This document shows, one piece after another, positions 10,861 through 21,882 of a DNA stretch of 64,000 bases. The notes beneath the pieces were generated by a model. It was not told the DNA's origin. It searched no databases and saw nothing but the letters and a program-made list of their open reading frames with translations. The stretch covers positions 35,954 to 99,953 of the forward strand of contig NW_005179230.1 in assembly GCF_000350225.1 (NCBI RefSeq), written 5' to 3'. Origin of the DNA: Chondrus crispus. Taxonomy: Eukaryota; Rhodophyta; Florideophyceae; Gigartinales; Gigartinaceae. The translations under genes and the position numbers were made by a program. Within the stretch, counting starts at the first letter, position 1; each line of letters starts with the position of its first letter.

Positions 10861-13037
10861 ATGCCCAACCACGTCAGCGACAGGGGCTCGGGCCCGCGGC
10901 GTTCGGGCTCACCTCCTGTCCCGCTATCGACCTTGTCGGCCAGCGGCGCCGGTCGGCGTACCACAGGGTCACTAAGTGCGTCGGGGAACCCTTTGGAAGA
11001 GCTCCGTTCCCCGTTTCAGAGAGCCCGCCCACGCGATTCCACGGTTTCGGTCGTTCTCGACGTCTGTGCGATCCCCGCCTCGCAGGGGGAGAGCGCGTCT
11101 ACGCCGTGCGTAGGCGGTTTTCCGTTGGCTCCCGGCCCCACGGGGATGCTTTACCAACCCGAAGAGGGTTCATACGGAGCTTGTGGGAATTGCCGCTGTC
11201 CCAGAGCGCCGGTCAGTGAGCACGTACGCACTGCTGCGGGGGACACAACCGTCGCGCCATCCACCACCCAGTGGTTGGGGATGCCTTAGGAAGGTTCCGT
11301 GCCGCTCCCCCTCAGCCGACTGCGCTACCCATGGCGTCGTCATGCGCGAATTCGAGTCACAGTCGCGGAGTTGCTAGCGCGTTCTTGCCTCCCCCCAGAT
11401 CTCGTGTGCATTCGTAAGATCCATGAGGCCGGCTTCGCGGCGGAGTCGTCAGCGGCTCTCGGCCGCCTTATGGCCGAGGGTGGGGGCACGGCATACCAGG
11501 TGCCGGACGAGATTCCTTGCGATCGCACCTTCGCGTACAGCCCGGCCGAGGCGGAGTACATCTATCGCATGGCCTCTGCCATGTTCTCTGGCCCCCGCGA
11601 TGGTCCACACCTGTTCGTGTTGTCGGGAATCTCGTCGCTATACGTGTGCCCTCAGCCGTACGCGTATTCCAAACCACGTTTGTCTCTGCAAAAGTCCGCG
11701 AGTGCGTTGATGCGCCTCCACGGCATTGCGGTGGCGCATCACGACTGGTCGGCGTACAGGAGGATCGATGAAGTCGACGGTCGCGTTTTCCGTTCCGCCT
11801 CGTTCGAAGGGGGACTCACCCCCGCTGACTTCCCGGCCTTACCTGACGCGGTCCGTACTTCCTTCCCATCTTTGGGCATCCATCCGCCGCTACCGTTCAT
11901 CCAGAAGCATTTTGTATACGCGTGTCTCGACCGCCGCCATCCCGCTTGGGGTCTTCTCATGTATAACTGCGAACGCGAATGGGCTTGGTCTAGGACCAGC
12001 GCCATAATGAGCGAGATCTGCGTCAACCGGCGGTTGTTTATCCAGCCCCCCGCCACGCTTGCATATTTGGAGAGGGTCGCTGTGGGACTTCCAAATGTGG
12101 CCCTCCATCCTCTGGAGTGGCAATCTACGCACTTCCTCTGGACCTTCGGCTCTGCCATTGAGCTTCTGCAACGCGCGCTCCGCGTCGACGAAGAGGCCCG
12201 GCGCCTTTAGACTGACTTCACGTTCGGCGAGCGGGCAGCGTTCCTTCAATACGATATTCGGAACGATTCGTTCGCGTCCTCCTCCGAATCGAGTCCGACA
12301 ACTCTCCCTCGTACGGGCGCGTTCGCGGGCGTGGGCTCCGAGGCGCGTGATGCACGGCGCAAAAGGTACCGCGATTTGGACGCGGTTAGTCCGACCCCTG
12401 ATATCATAGGGTGTACGATTTCCCGAGTTGCCAGGCCGTCTGTGGCTGGGCCAGCGGCGAAGCCTGCCCTTTCGTGCCCCCAGTTCCGCCCCTGGCGCAG
12501 CTGAAGTGTGGGCCTATTCGCGGGTCCGAGGTGTTCGACCTCCCCGTTGCCCGTCGCGAAGTGGCAGAAATACCCAAGCTCTCTCGAGCTCTGGGTAATT
12601 TACGGGACCGCGCCTGATCGGTTGGGGAATTATTGGTGACGTTGTCCACCTGGTTCTTGGAGCGGACGGATGACGCGCACCGCCGAGCCAGTGAATGCAA
12701 GCGGCTGACATCGGAGTTGCAGCTCGCCGTGGAGGAGTTGCGACGGTCTCGGGACGTTAAACTCCAACACATGAACGCGTATGAGCACGCGTGCGCTGAC
12801 CGGGACCGGTATCGTAGGGAGCGTGACGCACTCTGCAACAGCAGAGCAATGTCCTCCCGCGGGGATGGCCTACCGCTCCCGAACCCTACCCCCGTGTGGC
12901 GGGAGCCTGTTCGTGATCCGTACGCAAACATTCCAACCTACGTCGAGGTGAACGAGGTCCCTCGTCATCCCAGCTATTGTCCCCCGGATCCGTATGGTGC
13001 GGATCCGGAGGGAGCCCCTGGTAGGGCTGGCCGGTGA
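10861..13037 (+). pseudogene. Gene X copy 1: unrecognised protein with C-terminal coiled coil
   Basis: I do not recognise the family. One reading frame runs from ATG 10861 to 12502 interrupted only by TAG at 11287-11289 and TAG at 12208-12210. A second frame (12411-13037), interrupted by TGA at 12615-12617, continues it, so one frameshift lies between about 12411 and 12502. The N-terminus is Ser/Pro-rich. The middle (11350-12200) looks like a globular domain, with FVLSGISSLYVC and FIQKHFVYACLDRR stretches. The C-terminal part (12640-12850) is heptad-like and charged and includes ADRDRYRRERDAL. The same C-terminal motif occurs on the opposite strand at 21328-21882, so this is a repeated family. 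It faces LTR2, that is, it is antisense to that LTR. Confidence 0.55.
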
Positions 13038-14424
13038 TTCCGAGCCTTGGTCATAGTCGCCCGTCGGTAAGTAGTCGTGCGTGTAGATGGTTACCGTAAA
13101 AAGGGGCTTGGCTTCCCCTCTCATCTCCCAGAAACTCGATCCATGCGCGTTGCCTAGTGCAAGCGCAGATAGGGCTCCGCATGCGTTGTTGGTTGTGTGC
13201 AGAACCGTACGACATGGGCACAGTATAGCCCTATTGGAGATACCGAGGAGGTCCCGCGAGGGTGGGAAGGTACTGGTGGCATACTGGACAATCGCGTTCC
13301 ATAGAATTCGGGATGTCGCGATGGGCCTCCTGATGATACCGTAACCTCGTGCGCTGGTTGTCCTTCAGGTCAAGGAAAAAAGCTTGTTCTAACAACCTCG
13401 GTCTCGATGATGAGAGAACTCCTTCCCGTGTTAAGCGATTTCTCTTAAAGCAAATCCTCTTGTCCATGTCAAAACTTCCTTCCGCATTCCTTGCAGATTT
13501 GTTAGCCGTATTATGATCCCCCTCCTCGACATCACATATCTCCCTATCTCCCCTCCCTTGTCTAGGGTGGCCTAAGAAAGACGTCCGTTGTGCCGGGAGC
13601 GTCAGGGCCCTTTTCCTCTGTCAAAGGGACGATGGGTGCTGGTTGTGGACTGGCAGCAAATATCTGCCTGCAATGAAGTCTCAGGACTTCAACCTTTGCA
13701 TTGCTCACTCTTTTTCTCAATGAGAAGATCCGTTCTAAAGCACTGCCTGTTTTCAGAACTTGATGGGTAAGGAGGGGTACCATGCGTGCGAGACCGTAAC
13801 CGGAGGGGTGAGCATTCGGGCTGGTGGCTTCCCAAGGTAATTGATATTGTAGCCGCGTTGGGAGATCCCTCCCTCGTCCGCTCACGGCCCCTTCTGTGGC
13901 TCCGTGTTCTATCGTAGACAGAAGACCCGTACGTGCCGTCTTGCGGCGCCTTGCCCCGATTCGAAGTGCGTTGAGTCTGGGGACGCGTCCTCCTGTTGCG
14001 TAGCGCGGTAGGTACAGCGACGTGTGGGGTAAGAAGTGAGGCGAGGGAACGGTGAGCTGCCGGTCTGATGGAGCTTCCACACGTTTGTTTCGGGGATTCT
14101 GCCCGACCTGAGTGAGACTGTTTTTCTTTGTCAGTGGGTGACGGAGTAGAACCCTGCCCTTGCTGTTAGTAGCGCCGGGGTGAGGTCGCGCGGCGAGCGG
14201 GTGACCGAAAGGGGGTGCTTCGTACACCCTTTATCGTCTATATCCAACGACGGAGATGCTCGCCTTCGGGATGTACGCGCAGACCGACCGGGGCGGTTCT
14301 TATCCTCCCCTCGTGACGGAGGAGGTGATGAGGGACCTTTAGAGGCTCCTCGTTCGATTCCCGGTTGCAGTCCTCATCGGCATCATCGACTTCGGAGTCC
14401 GGGGCTTCGAGCTCTCGAAGCTGG
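13038..14424. other. Unassigned region between gene X and LTR2
   Basis: No recognisable protein. A 221-codon minus-strand frame at 13562-14227 has no known motif and may be chance. If the copia LTR continues downstream of its TATA box as in LTR1, part of this stretch is the transcribed end of LTR2, but I see no clear alignment left of about 14425. Confidence 0.4.
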
Positions 14425-14551
14425 GGCGATGGGTAGGTGTCCCTATAGGAAGGTCAGCGGGGCAAAGGGAAGAAGGATGGTTGAAGGGTGGTGGTGGTTG
14501 ATGGGAAAAGAAGTTGATGCCATTTTACTCTTGGTCGCCAACTATCTGCGC

Positions 14552-14559
14552 TACTTATA
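14552..14559 (-). promoter_or_regulatory. TATA box of LTR2
   Basis: The minus strand reads TATAAGTA followed by GCGCAGATAGTTGGCG, matching the LTR1 module. Confidence 0.65.
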
Positions 14560-14589
14560 GTCTACAAAATACAGTACGGGCCGTTAGGG

Positions 14590-14960
14590 CTGGTCAAGTG
14601 ACTCTCCTTCGGGCACTCTCGGTTGTTGATAATGTTTGAACTCTCTGTCGCTGATAATCAGGTGACTCTCCTTCTTGCACTCTCGGTCGCTAATAATGTT
14701 TGCACTCTCTGTCGCCGATAATCAAGTGACTCTCCTTCTTGCACTCTCGGTCGCTAATAATGTTTGCACTCTCTGTCGCTGATAATCAGGTGACTCTCCT
14801 TCTTGCACTCTCGGTCGCTGATAATCAGGTGACTCTCCTTATTGCACTCTCGGTCGCTGATAATGTTTGCACTCTCGGTCGCTGATAATCAGGTGACTCT
14901 CCTTCTTGCACTCTCGGTCGCTGATAATGTTTACACTCTCTGTTAATGATAATTTGGGAC
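14590..14960. repeat. Minisatellite with a composite unit of about 64 bp
   Basis: A block of about 38 bp (starting AGGTGACTCTCCTTCTTGCA) alternates with one of about 26 bp (starting GTTTGCACTCTCTGTCGC). Both share the core GCACTCTCGGTCGCTGATAAT. About ten core copies occur, in irregular order. The tract is in the U3 part of LTR2. Confidence 0.85.
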
Positions 14961-15370
14961 CGTCTGAGAGTCAATAATATCTAAATGCACTGTGCTGTAG
15001 GGTAGAGACTTTAGTCTACGATTAATGCAATGCAAGTTTTAGAGCAAAAACACCGTGACATATATTTTGTATGTGTCACACACGTGTAGGACAAATGTCA
15101 TACGTGTCATACACGTGTCAAACCAAGAATAATGAAACATGTTCAGTATGTACTGTAGAGTGCCATTGTGTACAGATATTACACGTGTCAACACAAAAAT
15201 GAAGCATGCTCAGAATTACGAGGAAAGTGCGACTGGACATATAAACGACACGTGTACACGTGGAAAAACAAAGTTATTTCGTTTGACGTGCTGAGTGTTT
15301 TCGCGTCTACACGTGTCATATATGTCATTGCGTGTCGTGCGTGTCAGCATGTGGTCGTACAATTACAACA

Positions 15371-17937
15371 GTCCCCACCATGGGCAGCTTTCTACTTGCC
15401 ACGGATCCTTCGCCAGTGGTCTTGTTGAGCGGCACGCAACATTCGCCTTTCTTTTTTTCTCCTGATTGCCCCTAACCTCCTCGTACGCCAAGCAGGAAGA
15501 ATGGATGACCAAAGGCCTCCACAGCATTTTCGCAAATCCGGAATGTTCTGCCCTCAGTGCGCGTACTCGCTACTGGCATCAACTCCTCTCGCCGTCGGTC
15601 TCTACGACACAATGTTAGGTTGAAACTCCGGCGAGGGAGATCTTAAATCGAAGAAGAGAATACTTTGGACGGTAGACAGGCAGTCCATTACATACGCTTC
15701 TCGTTCAGGAACCCCTGAAGAGCGCAAACGCCTCCCAACCTCAACCTCCCTAATTCGTATCTTTGCGTCCGAGCTCCCAAGGAGCTCGCGTTTGTTGCTC
15801 GGAGATCACGAAGTTGTCTCGACAGGAACCGGATCGTTGCGCGACGCAAGCGTCGGACGAAGTTTCCACAGGTTGCCTCGGAAGCTCCGGTACCTACGCT
15901 CTGCGCGCCCCAGCGTGGATCGGAGAATCACCCCCTATAGATGCCTGTACGTGTATCCGCTTGCCGTCCCTCGCACCCATGATGACGCCGACCAGACCGT
16001 CGTTTTCGAACATACCACTGGTCCGTCGTCCCGCACTACTTAGGGATGATCGTCCGCTCAGGGGTGCGCGTCTCTGTTAAGAACCGTTCTCGTCCGAGGG
16101 CGTATATCATCGCGGTTTGATCCTCCTTCTCACGCGTCCTCGGACGCCTCCAGTACTGAAATAATCGTCAACTGTTGCGCTGTCAGCATTCTTGTCAGAC
16201 GACGACGATCATCGCTTCTTGAGGCTCCCGTACGGACGGGGAGTGCAGTAGACGGCACCGTCGTAGGAGTTCGCTGAGATAGCTTGGGAAGAGTTCCATT
16301 TCGTAGCCTGTGTCCTTGTTTCTAAGATCCCTTTCACCCCCCGCGCTTTCCGCCACTACGCGATCTCCAAGGTGGCACCTTCAAACCCATCCTCGCTGCC
16401 TCTCTATACGGCCCGGACCTAGACGCTTCTGAGGAGGTCACCCGTCAGCCAGGATTGGCAGTCCCCGCGCGACACTCTGCTATGTCGTCAACGGGGGCAA
16501 TTTGTCGAGTCGACGTGTTCGTCCGCACCGTCGCGCTCCCGGTCCCATCGTACGGGCCAGTGGACGGCAGTGCTAGATCTCCTCGCGACCGTCCGTCCTT
16601 TTCTCGCGGGGTCTTCCTGAACGTATTTAAAGGAAGGGTGTCGACGTTCGAGACTCCACCACACCCGCCATGCCAGCGATCTCCTCTCCCCTCTGGGCCC
16701 CTTCGGCATGGACGAACGAATCTAGCCATGTTTCCTTAATTGTCTTCCACTGCCGTTGACGAGCATTCCGTCACATTCGCACTGTCCTTCCGTTCGACCT
16801 TTTCGCTTGTAACGACGCATTCCGAAGAGTTGATTCGTCGGTGACAACTCCGACCTCACTTGCTGGCCCAGGGTAGGGTGGTTCCTTCTTTTAGACAGCG
16901 CGTACGCGGGCTTGATGTTTCTTCTCTTGTCGCCGCGTTCTCGTACGCCGTGCATGAAGGTCCTTGCGCCGTTTGCGGAGGTTCGTGTCTTGATGGCGCT
17001 GTGTGCAGTTGCGGGGAGTGGAGGTTATTACGGCGCTCTTCGCCGGCGCGATGCCGGTGATCCCGTCAGCGCAGAGGCAGCAACAGCAGCGGCGACGGGC
17101 GATGCGCATGCGAGCGCGCACAATGAGATGGGCGCCGCGAGAGCAGAGCGTGCTGCGAGTGCGGTCGAGGTGGCGGTGGTGCGCCATACGGAGGGCGTCT
17201 GTACTCATCCGTGGAATACAGAAGTACTGCACGAGGCCTTCCTATCGTCCCTTGCGTGCCGCCCGCTGCGACCTGTCCGGGTGCGCATCCGCGCACACGT
17301 GCCGTACGCATGCGTGTCCTCCTGGCCAAATTCCGCTCCCCATTTTTCCAATTTTTCACGACATGCGCGCGCGTCCTCCGGGCCAAATTCCGCCTGCCAA
17401 ATTTTCCATATTTCTGCATGCGCATCCGCGCACACGGGCTGCACAGCGCGTATAGATTGACAACGATCATCATGCCTGTTCTTCACCCGGGTTCCGTCTC
17501 ACTCAGCGCGTTCTGCGTGCGTCTCTTCTGGCGTTTGCGGGGGTGTGTGTCCCTGTTCCTTTCTCAAGTCGCGTTGGTTCGTTGACCGAGGGGCGCGTTC
17601 AGCTTGGTCATTGGAGAGTCCCACGTGATCACGGGAGGGATTAAGGAGCGGAGGAGCCCCGCTTTTGCGGATGGAGATGCTGCGCTCGGTCAGTCGTGGT
17701 GCAGGGGTGACGTCTCTGTGCGCGTGTGTACGCCCTGAGAACAGGGCTTTCCAGGTTGCGTAATTCGCGTGTACGTCCTGTCCTCTGTCCCGTACCAACG
17801 GAACCTGTACGAGATCTTCACCGTTTTCCGCGGGTTAGTGCGTTGCGTTCGAGCACCCTCGCCTTCCCAGCCATACTGCGTGCCCGTGGGTCCTTATTTA
17901 TCAGCGGCGCAGAGGGATGTGAATCCTTCCGTTCTTT
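15371..17937. other. Unassigned 2.6-kb region
   Basis: I see no retroelement domain or convincing host gene. Short plus-strand frames (for example 16455-16739 and 16860-17060, the latter with CAVCGGSC and CSC) have no recognisable fold. An imperfect duplication lies at 17283-17437. Confidence 0.4.
17283..17437. repeat. Direct repeats around an imperfect duplication
   Basis: TGCGCATCCGCGCACACG occurs near 17282 and near 17420. Between them two related blocks share a GGCCAAATTCCGC core followed by a T-rich stretch. Confidence 0.65.
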
Positions 17938-18610
17938 ATGTACTTGATGGTTGGGACTCGTCCAGACTTGGCATATGCGATTGGAAAGCTTTCTCAGCAT
18001 TCTACCAACCCATGTGAGTCACACTGGGCAGGTGTAAAACGAGTAATGCGATACGTGCAAGGGACTCGAAACTTAGGAATCGTGTTTGACAATAAATCTA
18101 AATCGTCGGAGTTGTTCAGCTTCAGTGATGCTGACTGGGCCGGTTGTTCAGACTCTCGCAAGTCAACCAGCGGATATGTTTTCAAGTTCTGCAGTGGAGC
18201 GATCAGCTGGAGTTCCAGAAAACAGACTGTGGTTGCGACCTCGACGTGTGAGGCCGAGTCCATGTACTATTTGAAGCGTGTAAGGAGGCGACTTGGTTGC
18301 GTCAAGTGGTTGCTGATGTCCTCGGACTTGATTCTGATCCCACAATTTTGATGCGATGTGACAATGCAGGGACGATTTCGTTTGCACAGAATGAATCGAT
18401 AAACGGTCGTAACAAACATGTTGATGTGAAATAGCACTATTTACGAAATGCTATTAAGAGAAACGTTGTATCTTTGCCTCATTGTCCGACCACTTCCATG
18501 CCTGCTAATATCCTGACGAAAGCAATTCGGCGAATTCTCTTCCAGAAGTTTGTGGAGCTTCTAGAGCTTGCAGGAGCCACTTTTGGTAAAAGCATGTGAT
18601 CGAGGGGGAG
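17938..18610 (+). pseudogene. Copia RNase H fragment and 3' end, Copia-1 family
   Basis: Starts abruptly with MYLMVGTRPDLAYAIGKLS, the strongly conserved end of Ty1/copia RT. It continues through RNase H blocks (FSDADWAGC near 18124, SSRKQTVVATSTCEAE near 18215-18260) to the pol C-terminus ANILTKAIRR and a stop at 18597-18599. A TCGAGGGGGAG polypurine tract (18600-18610) abuts the LTR. The frame changes near 18270 and there are stops further on, so it is decayed. Nothing copia-like precedes 17935. The codon at which it begins is the one at which Copia-1 leaves the window at position 1. Confidence 0.88.
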
Positions 18611-20140
18611 TGTTGTAATTCGTCCACCACATGCTGACTCGCATGACACACAATGTCGGTATTGACACGTGTAAAAGCGAAAACACTCAGCACGTCAAGC
18701 ACAACAACTTTGATTTTCAACGTGTACACGTGTTATCTCTGTAGACAGTCGAACTCTACAATACAGGCCGAGCAAGTTTGGTGTTCAAGGTGTACACGTG
18801 TTACATTCGTCATTGTGTCTCACACGTGTCAGCTTGTCGTCGTAGAATTATTGAAAATGTGCCACCACATGCTGTTATCTGAAAAGGTCAAAATTGAGTG
18901 GCACGTGTACATAACTTGACGGTCCGGGCGCTCTCACCCATATTACGACATGACACATGTAAACTCCCAGGTTTTGGGGTTCCGGTAACGAAAGTGGCCT
19001 CTTGGAGGGTCATGCAAATTTGCATAGTTTTGCGAAGTGGAACCTTGGCCCATAGCACTATAGACTACACAGGAAATACTGCAATTCTATTGGCTCTCAG
19101 GTCGAATGCTGCAAATCCATTGGTCGAGCGTTGTCCACGTGTGCGTCATTGGCCTTGTGATGTACCTTAAATGGGTATATGCCATAATTACGTTTTTTTG
19201 GGGGTTTCAAGTGGTTCGCCATAGTTGTAATGGGTAATTTCCTGGGGCCCCCGGGCGGGACACATGTATGCCGTGTACACATGTACACTTCGCCAGGTGG
19301 ATTCGTGTACGTACACATGTACACGCATCCACGTATATGCACATGAGGGTTTACAGTTTTACAGCGTCAGAATGTTTGCAATCCGGCGCGTGTCCGAGTA
19401 CAGTACATGTGAATCAAAAGTACAACAAGTACTTCTCGTGAGAGGAATACAGTTGTGCGATTATTCTGTGTACGCGTCACGCTGTATGCGAGCTGTACGC
19501 GAATCTTGCGTGAGCACGCGCCGTTGCACTGTGCTCTCGTCATGGTGCGCCGTTGGATGCAAGCTCATGACAGTACTCGTGTGATTGGCATGTATTCTCA
19601 TGTGAGTTGCGTAGAAAGTCCAGACTTTCTGGGTGCACATTGTTGTAACCTGCCATAATTATCTGACAGTGCTTGGCGAAATTAGAAAGGTAAGAAACAA
19701 GGATACGTATGAGGATTGTGATACGAAAGACGTTTGCGTTGTTGGAAATGGACATGTGCCAAGTTGTTCGTTGCACAACAATGAAGTCTGGCATGACTGG
19801 ATGCAGATTAGTAAGGTGTGAAACAGTTGCATGCATAGGGCCATGGTTTGCGGTCATCTGGAATGTGTAGAAATAGTTGTGCGCTGATAGTTATGATCCG
19901 ATTCGTAAGGTGGAAATCGAGCAGTATGGTCAGGCCACAAGGGGACCGCGCTTGGTCGGGCATGGTTGAGTGCGGTTTACCAGGGGTCGCAGTAGAGCGA
20001 TGGTGTAGAACTCGAAGTGTATAAGTATCGCCGGAAGATGGCTCCAAAGAAAACATCGGCACCAACTCCATCACTCACACTCATCAACCTGCCCTCCAAC
20101 CTCCCTTGCTCGCCGAACCTACCATTAGGAAGGTACGGTA
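18611..20140 (+). repeat. Copia LTR (LTR3), rearranged, right boundary uncertain
   Basis: Begins TGTTGTAATTCGTCC right after the polypurine tract and aligns with LTR1 and LTR2 for about 170 bp. At about 18785-18853 the sequence matches the same LTR family in the opposite orientation (down to GTCGTAGAATTA). The TATA box and downstream module reappear at 20020 and onward. The U3 part is therefore about 0.6 kb longer than in LTR1 or LTR2. Several ATTGG (CCAAT-type) boxes lie at 19090-19155. The end at about 20140 marks the loss of similarity, not a proven terminus. Confidence 0.6.
20020..20027 (+). promoter_or_regulatory. TATA box of LTR3
   Basis: TATAAGTA followed by TCGCCGGAAGATGGC, then a stretch ending in CGAACCTACCATTAGG that matches the LTR1 downstream module. 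Confidence 0.65.
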
Positions 20141-21327
20141 GGACGCCAGACACGTGCATTACGTTTAAGAGCGACGCATGCCTGCCACGAAATGCATGCG
20201 GCCCCACGCTTGAACCGTACGGACAGGTACACGCACCCACGCGCTGCACACATCCTCACTCTTCCCCTCGCCCAAGAGGAGGTACGACCGCATCGCACGC
20301 GGTCGAGAAGGACGTTTCCCTCAACATGAGAGCACAAGAGAGCTAAAATCGGAAGCCCGCAGCCCCACCGGTGGGTTACAAGGAAGGGATGAGGAAGATG
20401 TCGGCCACGATAGGATGGAGCTAGAAGGAACAGACAGCAAAACGGCAACGGCGGGGGGACTTCGTGGGTCGAGGAAAGAAGAACGGCGCGCTTCGACGGC
20501 GCAAGGAAAAGCTCCCTCGTTCGGATGTAGACCGAGGAAGCAGCCACCCGCAGTCTACATATGGCTCCCCCACCGCTAGTGACAGGGGATATAGCTGCCC
20601 TTCTGGGCCGCTCTGACGAAGAGCCGCGTCCCAGTGTCGGAGGTCGCTCAATTACATAGCCTGGAAGACGAGGACGCATGCACACACCCCCAACGACGTA
20701 CACGACCGCCGCTATCCACGAACAGGACCGCTGTCGGACCCTCGGCAAGGGGGAGGGCGATCCTAGTCACCGCCCGCAGTTCGATCAACACGGGTGGCCA
20801 ACAATGTGCAGACCACCAACGCTCCCGGTGTCAATCCGCCTCCCTGCCGTGAAATTAGAAACAAAATAGAAAAAGGGGAAAATTGCCGTGGATGGACGCC
20901 CTCCACATGCCGCACGTGCCCGAGCATGTGCACGCCGCCCGTCAGACCCGCGGTAAGGGGTCTTCTACAAATGACTGTAGCGGAAACAGGCGTGGAGCGA
21001 ACCGAAAGCACTCCCGACGCCACGTTCCGCACTCGAACGCCCTCTTGTTCGCCCTCCCCTGAGGGGAGGGCAGTCGGGCCGACTCCGACCTCCGAGTTCG
21101 CCGGCCGACGAACTGCACGGGAAGGAAGCAACGGGAGTTGCGGTGGGCGTTTCCACCCGCGTCCCCCGAGGGGGCCGCACACGCGCATCGTGCGTGCTCT
21201 CCCTCCCTTAGGCCGCAGTAAGGAGAGGCAAGTTGCCGCTGCCGGACATGAAGAAGGATGGCATGGGTAGAAGAACCGAGAAAGCGGACCCACAGGCCAG
21301 GAAGGATACGCATTGAAGATGGTCGAT
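20141..21327. other. Unassigned region between LTR3 and gene X copy 2
   Basis: Frames of about 200 codons exist on the minus strand (20125-20748 and 20763-21389), but none shows a domain I recognise. The region has the same relative position as 13038-14424, between a copia LTR and the 3' end of gene X. Confidence 0.4.
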
Positions 21328-21882
21328 TTAGTAAAGACGTACGGTCCGAAAGGGCCCGCACGGGCGAACGAGGAAGACATCGATCTCAACGGCTCGCGTC
21401 AGAAAAGGACCTTCTCGACCGAAGGGGTGCAGGGAACCTCCGTCACGAGTTCGCTGGGATTGGGCATGAATAGCCCCACGCCCGGTACGCCGGCGTAGGA
21501 AGCCCTGCCGAGCGCCGCCGGGCTTACGGAGGGGGGTACGGTGCGACGGAGCCATGGAGGGGTCAGGCAACGTGCGCTGACGCGGTAGAGGGGCATCAGA
21601 CAGTGAGGACGAACCGAGGGGCGGCAGAGTCGGGACGGCCCGCAGAGCGTCCCGTTCTCGTCGATAGCGGTCGCGATCGGAGATAAGCCGTTCGTACGCA
21701 CGAGCCTGCTGGTGAGCCGACTCAAGAAGGGTCGTCAGCTCCCTCTGTAGTTGTTGCCGCTCGCGCACGAGCTAGTCACGACTGCTGCTCAGGCGACGGG
21801 CCTCATCGCTACGAGCGAGACACCAACGCGCCAACGTGCTTTGGAGCATACCGACTGACCAAATAGTGTCACAGCCCGCGAC
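21328..21882 (-). pseudogene. Gene X copy 2: coiled-coil C-terminal fragment
   Basis: The minus strand encodes a stretch with SVG, then TLARWCLARSDEARRLSS, then LISDRDRYRRERDAL. These align residue by residue with copy 1 (SVG, TLSTWFLERTDDAHRRAS, ACADRDRYRRERDAL). A TAG stop (complement of 21772-21774) interrupts it. The large N-terminal part seen in copy 1 is missing, because the sequence abuts a truncated gypsy-type LTR at about 21883. As in copy 1, the gene runs toward and antisense to the neighbouring copia LTR (LTR3). Function unknown; coiled coils suggest self-assembly, but that is inference. Confidence 0.6.

Larger units (their letters stand above)
14425..15370 (-). repeat. Copia LTR (LTR2), left boundary uncertain
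   Basis: On the minus strand it begins TGTTGTAATTGTACGACCAC at 15370 and aligns with LTR1 and LTR3 through several ACACGTGT-rich blocks. The TATA box is at 14552-14559. Similarity to LTR1 continues about 120 bp past the TATA box, to about 14425. No copia coding sequence abuts it; gene X lies on its downstream side, in antisense. A minisatellite occupies 14590-14960. Confidence 0.65.

Noticed and set aside
10149-11219. 356-codon plus-strand ORF overlapping gene X
   Set aside because: It starts inside the copia LTR, is Arg/Pro-rich and overlaps the X frame, which is supported by a second copy.
13562-14227. 221-codon minus-strand ORF
   Set aside because: No domain, biased composition and no second copy; long chance frames are common in this GC-rich DNA. 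Mentioned only within the unassigned region.
14590-14960. CRISPR array
   Set aside because: Repeats are contiguous and interleaved without unique spacers, in eukaryotic DNA.
20041-20136. Host gene first exon (MAPKKTSAPTPSLT) with a splice donor
   Set aside because: The stretch aligns with the conserved module downstream of the TATA box in LTR1 and LTR2, so it is LTR sequence.
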